Below are positions 31,724 through 33,995 of a stretch of 33,995 bases of DNA, in pieces. Position 1 is the stretch's first letter; each line of letters begins with the position of its first letter. Origin of the DNA: Candidatus Thorarchaeota archaeon (GTDB lineage: Archaea; Asgardarchaeota; Thorarchaeia; Thorarchaeales; Thorarchaeaceae); contig JAFGAR010000172.1 in the NCBI GenBank assembly GCA_016933575.1, positions 1 to 33,995 on the forward strand. The letters are read 5' to 3'. Made by a program: the position numbers and the translations under genes. The notes below the pieces were generated by a model. The model searched no databases. It was not told where the DNA came from and worked only from the letters and a program-made list of their open reading frames with translations.

Positions 31724-33995
31724 CTACTTTCTCTGTTTTAGATCTTCAAATTCTTTCCAATCCATCAGTAGAGTGTCCATAGCCCAATGTGTTTCCCTAT
31801 GGCATCTTTTGCACAATGAAGTCCATTCCTCTGGGTTCAGCTTACTGAGGGATTTTTCAGCAGCAGTCAGGTAGTTACGATGTTTTCTTCCATCTTTTCT
31901 GTGAGTTACGAGAGTCTTCTCACTATAATGAACCCCACAAAAGAAACAAGTTTCGCCAAAGAGTAAGCGGCGAAGATCAACATCAACATCTAAATTGCCT
32001 TGTTTTATCTGTTGATACCTTTCTGAAACTTGTGCATTAGGATCTTGCTTGTAGAATTGTTTCTCTTTAGCTTCTTTTTTCTTATGATTTGACACATAAA
32101 TCCCTTTGATATCTTTATAGCTTAGTTTGAATGTATCCATCATCCAATGAACTCCTGGATGACATGAATGACAAAGACTAGCCCATTCGTCAGGTTTGAC
32201 TGTTCTTAGGAATCTCACTCTCCAGAGTATATCTCTCTCATGTTCTGTTCCATCTTTGCGATGAACTATTAGCGTCTTCTCCTCTTTACTCACTCCACAA
32301 ATCTTGCAGTTTACTCCAAAGAGCTTCTCTCTAAGTTCAATCGTTCGCCGCGCAATCTCTTTCTTCTTCTCTTCATTAGCAACTTTGCGTTTACTATCTG
32401 TTTCGAATTTTCTGATTTTGCTTGGCCATCCCATCTCTCTGAATATTCTTCTGATTGTGCTATCTGAGGCATTGAGTTCTTCAGCAACCTCTTCCTTGGT
32501 CAGCCCCTCCTCATAGTATAAACTAAACACTTTTTCGATGTCTGGAGGCTCCCTGTTTATACTGATACGTTTGGTTTCCCAACCTCGCTCTTTGAACGCT
32601 TTTCTTATTGTAGAAGCAGTCAACCCCACTATTTTTCCAATTCTACCAAGACTTAGACCATCTTCTGAATGCAATTTGTATATTTCATCATAATCGATTT
32701 TCTCATGATGTTTAACCTTCCACCCATTGTCTTTCAAAATTCGACGAATAGGTCTAACCGTCTTAAGACCTAATTTTTCAGCAGTTTCTCCCAAGGTTGA
32801 TTTGCCAATGATGTATAACTGATACACATCATAAGGATCAATTCTGCCTATCTTCTTTTTCAGTTTCTTTGGAGCAACAATTCTCTTAGGTTGTTTTTTC
32901 GTGGATCCCTCTGTTGATTTAGTCTTCTCAGATTTCTTTTTAGTAGTTTTTTTTCCTCTTGGCTTTATCTTCTCGGATTGTTTCGTTCTGGTTTTAACAG
33001 TTTTTTCAATTTTGGTATTCCTAGATTTCTCCTTTACTCTCATTTCCCTTATAGCTGCTGTACGTCTGGTTTCCCAGCCTCGCTCCTTCAATATACTACC
33101 AATTGTGTGTCTATCCATCTCAACAATCTTGGCAATCTCTTTCAGAGTCTTTCTTTCGTCATAGTATAACCTATAGATTTCATAGAGACTGACATCCTTT
33201 CTCTGAGATCCTCCCTGACGCGATATCCACCCCTGTTCTTTGAAGATTCGCTGAATTGCCTTGGTCGATTTAAAACCAAGATGTTTTCCAACTTCAAGCA
33301 TGGACAATCCTTCATCAAAATACAGTCTATGTACTTCTTCGACATCGATTTTTCCTTGCTTTGCTTTCTCAATAGATTTCTTCTTGGTACGATTTCTTGT
33401 TCGCTTAATCAGAACTGGAACATGTTCTCCCCGAAGCCATTTGATGATTTCACTAGCAGAGATTCTGTACTTCTCACTCAATTCCATTATCTGTTTCCGA
33501 CTGTAGATCTCACGACCGTTCCTGATTCTTTTCTGAATCTCGCCGCGTCTTCTCATCCCCATTATCTCGATCCAAGCAATAGCATCATCCCGTTCAAGAA
33601 CAAAGAGCCTATCTTCTCTCAGCTGAGGATTCTCTCTCATAATTTTTTCAAGTTCCTCACGAGATTGAGGTAGATTCTGTTCGTGATAGGCTCTGAGGAT
33701 CTCATCCCAGAGATAGAATGCCTCCAGGTCCAGTAACTTCTTGAGAGAGTACGGTTTGGACTCACCCTTGCTCCACTCCTGAGCAAGCTCAACATCGATT
33801 CCGAGTTCTTCTGCCAGCTCCTCAATGTTTCTTTCTGGCTCATCCTCAAGTCTATGTCGGAGATCCAGATAGGTGCGGAGCTCCTCCATGACCTCTTCGT
33901 CCTCGAGAAGTTCATCAAGACCGTGCTTTTTTGCAAGTTCCTCGAAGTCTTCGATTGTTTCTACTTCATCTCGAACACATTCTCTGAAATGCTCC
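31724..33995 (-). CDS. Multi-HTH protein with two HNH-like zinc modules (5' end outside window)
   Basis: The frame is open to the window edge; the visible protein is at least 756 residues, and I do not recognise it. Counting from M at 33889: helix-turn-helix-like segments near 21-40 and 132-152, then five clear repeats at 186-221, 238-272, 355-390, 403-437 and 454-488, each ending G-W. A lysine-rich linker (about 285-350) splits them. Two copies of a zinc module follow: C528, C531, H543, C573, C576, H577, H581 and C648, C651, H663, C693, C696, H697, H701, exactly 120 residues apart. The module resembles HNH endonuclease folds (C-x2-C, H-R-K-D-G, L-C-x2-C-H, H-W-x-M-D), but the central Asn is absent. 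Sequence-specific DNA binding or a nuclease is plausible (inference). Confidence 0.85.
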   Translation of the reverse strand, partial: EHFRECVRDEVETIEDFEELAKKHGLDELLEDEEVMEELRTYLDLRHRLEDEPERNIEELAEELGIDVELAQEWSKGESKPYSLKKLLDLEAFYLWDEILRAYHEQNLPQSREELEKIMRENPQLREDRLFVLERDDAIAWIEIMGMRRRGEIQKRIRNGREIYSRKQIMELSEKYRISASEIIKWLRGEHVPVLIKRTRNRTKKKSIEKAKQGKIDVEEVHRLYFDEGLSMLEVGKHLGFKSTKAIQRIFKEQGWISRQGGSQRKDVSLYEIYRLYYDERKTLKEIAKIVEMDRHTIGSILKERGWETRRTAAIREMRVKEKSRNTKIEKTVKTRTKQSEKIKPRGKKTTKKKSEKTKSTEGSTKKQPKRIVAPKKLKKKIGRIDPYDVYQLYIIGKSTLGETAEKLGLKTVRPIRRILKDNGWKVKHHEKIDYDEIYKLHSEDGLSLGRIGKIVGLTASTIRKAFKERGWETKRISINREPPDIEKVFSLYYEEGLTKEEVAEELNASDSTIRRIFREMGWPSKIRKFETDSKRKVANEEKKKEIARRTIELREKLFGVNCKICGVSKEEKTLIVHRKDGTEHERDILWRVRFLRTVKPDEWASLCHSCHPGVHWMMDTFKLSYKDIKGIYVSNHKKKEAKEKQFYKQDPNAQVSERYQQIKQGNLDVDVDLRRLLFGETCFFCGVHYSEKTLVTHRKDGRKHRNYLTAAEKSLSKLNPEEWTSLCKRCHRETHWAMDTLLMDWKEFEDLKQRK

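Noticed and set aside
1..33995. CRISPR arrays, insertion sequences or transposases
   Set aside because: No regularly spaced repeats and no transposase-like protein were found on either strand.

Overview
This 34 kb window looks like a chromosomal segment of an archaeon, most plausibly an Asgard (Thorarchaeia-like) lineage. The archaeal signs are direct: TATA boxes about 25 bases upstream of starts, proteasome beta subunit, LSm, eL37, eL21, eL38, Rpo4/RpoF, Alba, Pus10, Pth2, TruD, two archaeal beta-CASP nucleases (aCPSF1 and aCPSF2), SepF, and tRNA introns with bulge-helix-bulge motifs. eL38 is restricted among archaea to TACK/Asgard-type lineages, which drives the Asgard inference. The exact phylum is not proven.

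Left part (1-13000) is accessory-like. It holds a tRNA-Phe, a BCP-type peroxiredoxin, a small methyltransferase, a tRNA-Ala whose D-loop is interrupted by an intron, a secreted M23-fold protein flanked by a stray tRNA 3' end, a flavodoxin-type iron-sulfur protein, and a giant 1509-residue secreted subtilase with six acidic repeat units. After that come membrane-anchored and small membrane proteins, a gluzincin-like HExxH protein and an SCP2-cupin fusion.

Middle and right parts (13000-31500) are core information processing: LSm-eL37, a PUA protein, a winged-helix SF2 helicase divergent from sepF, aCPSF1, proteasome beta, a long FKBP with a lysine-rich tail, then a minus-strand run of GGR, Pus10, eL21, RpoF, DUF655, KsgA and HemK. 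Opposite lie Pth2 and TruD, followed by a KH-like zinc protein, Alba, aCPSF2 and eL38. A tRNA-Val with a canonical intron follows.

The right end is occupied by one large gene, cut by the window edge, encoding at least five tandem helix-turn-helix repeats, a lysine-rich linker and two duplicated HNH-like zinc modules. I do not recognise this architecture and regard it as the best candidate for something undescribed. Five convergent gene pairs here are separated by six bases or fewer, or overlap, in a genome segment that also encodes the termination nuclease aCPSF1.
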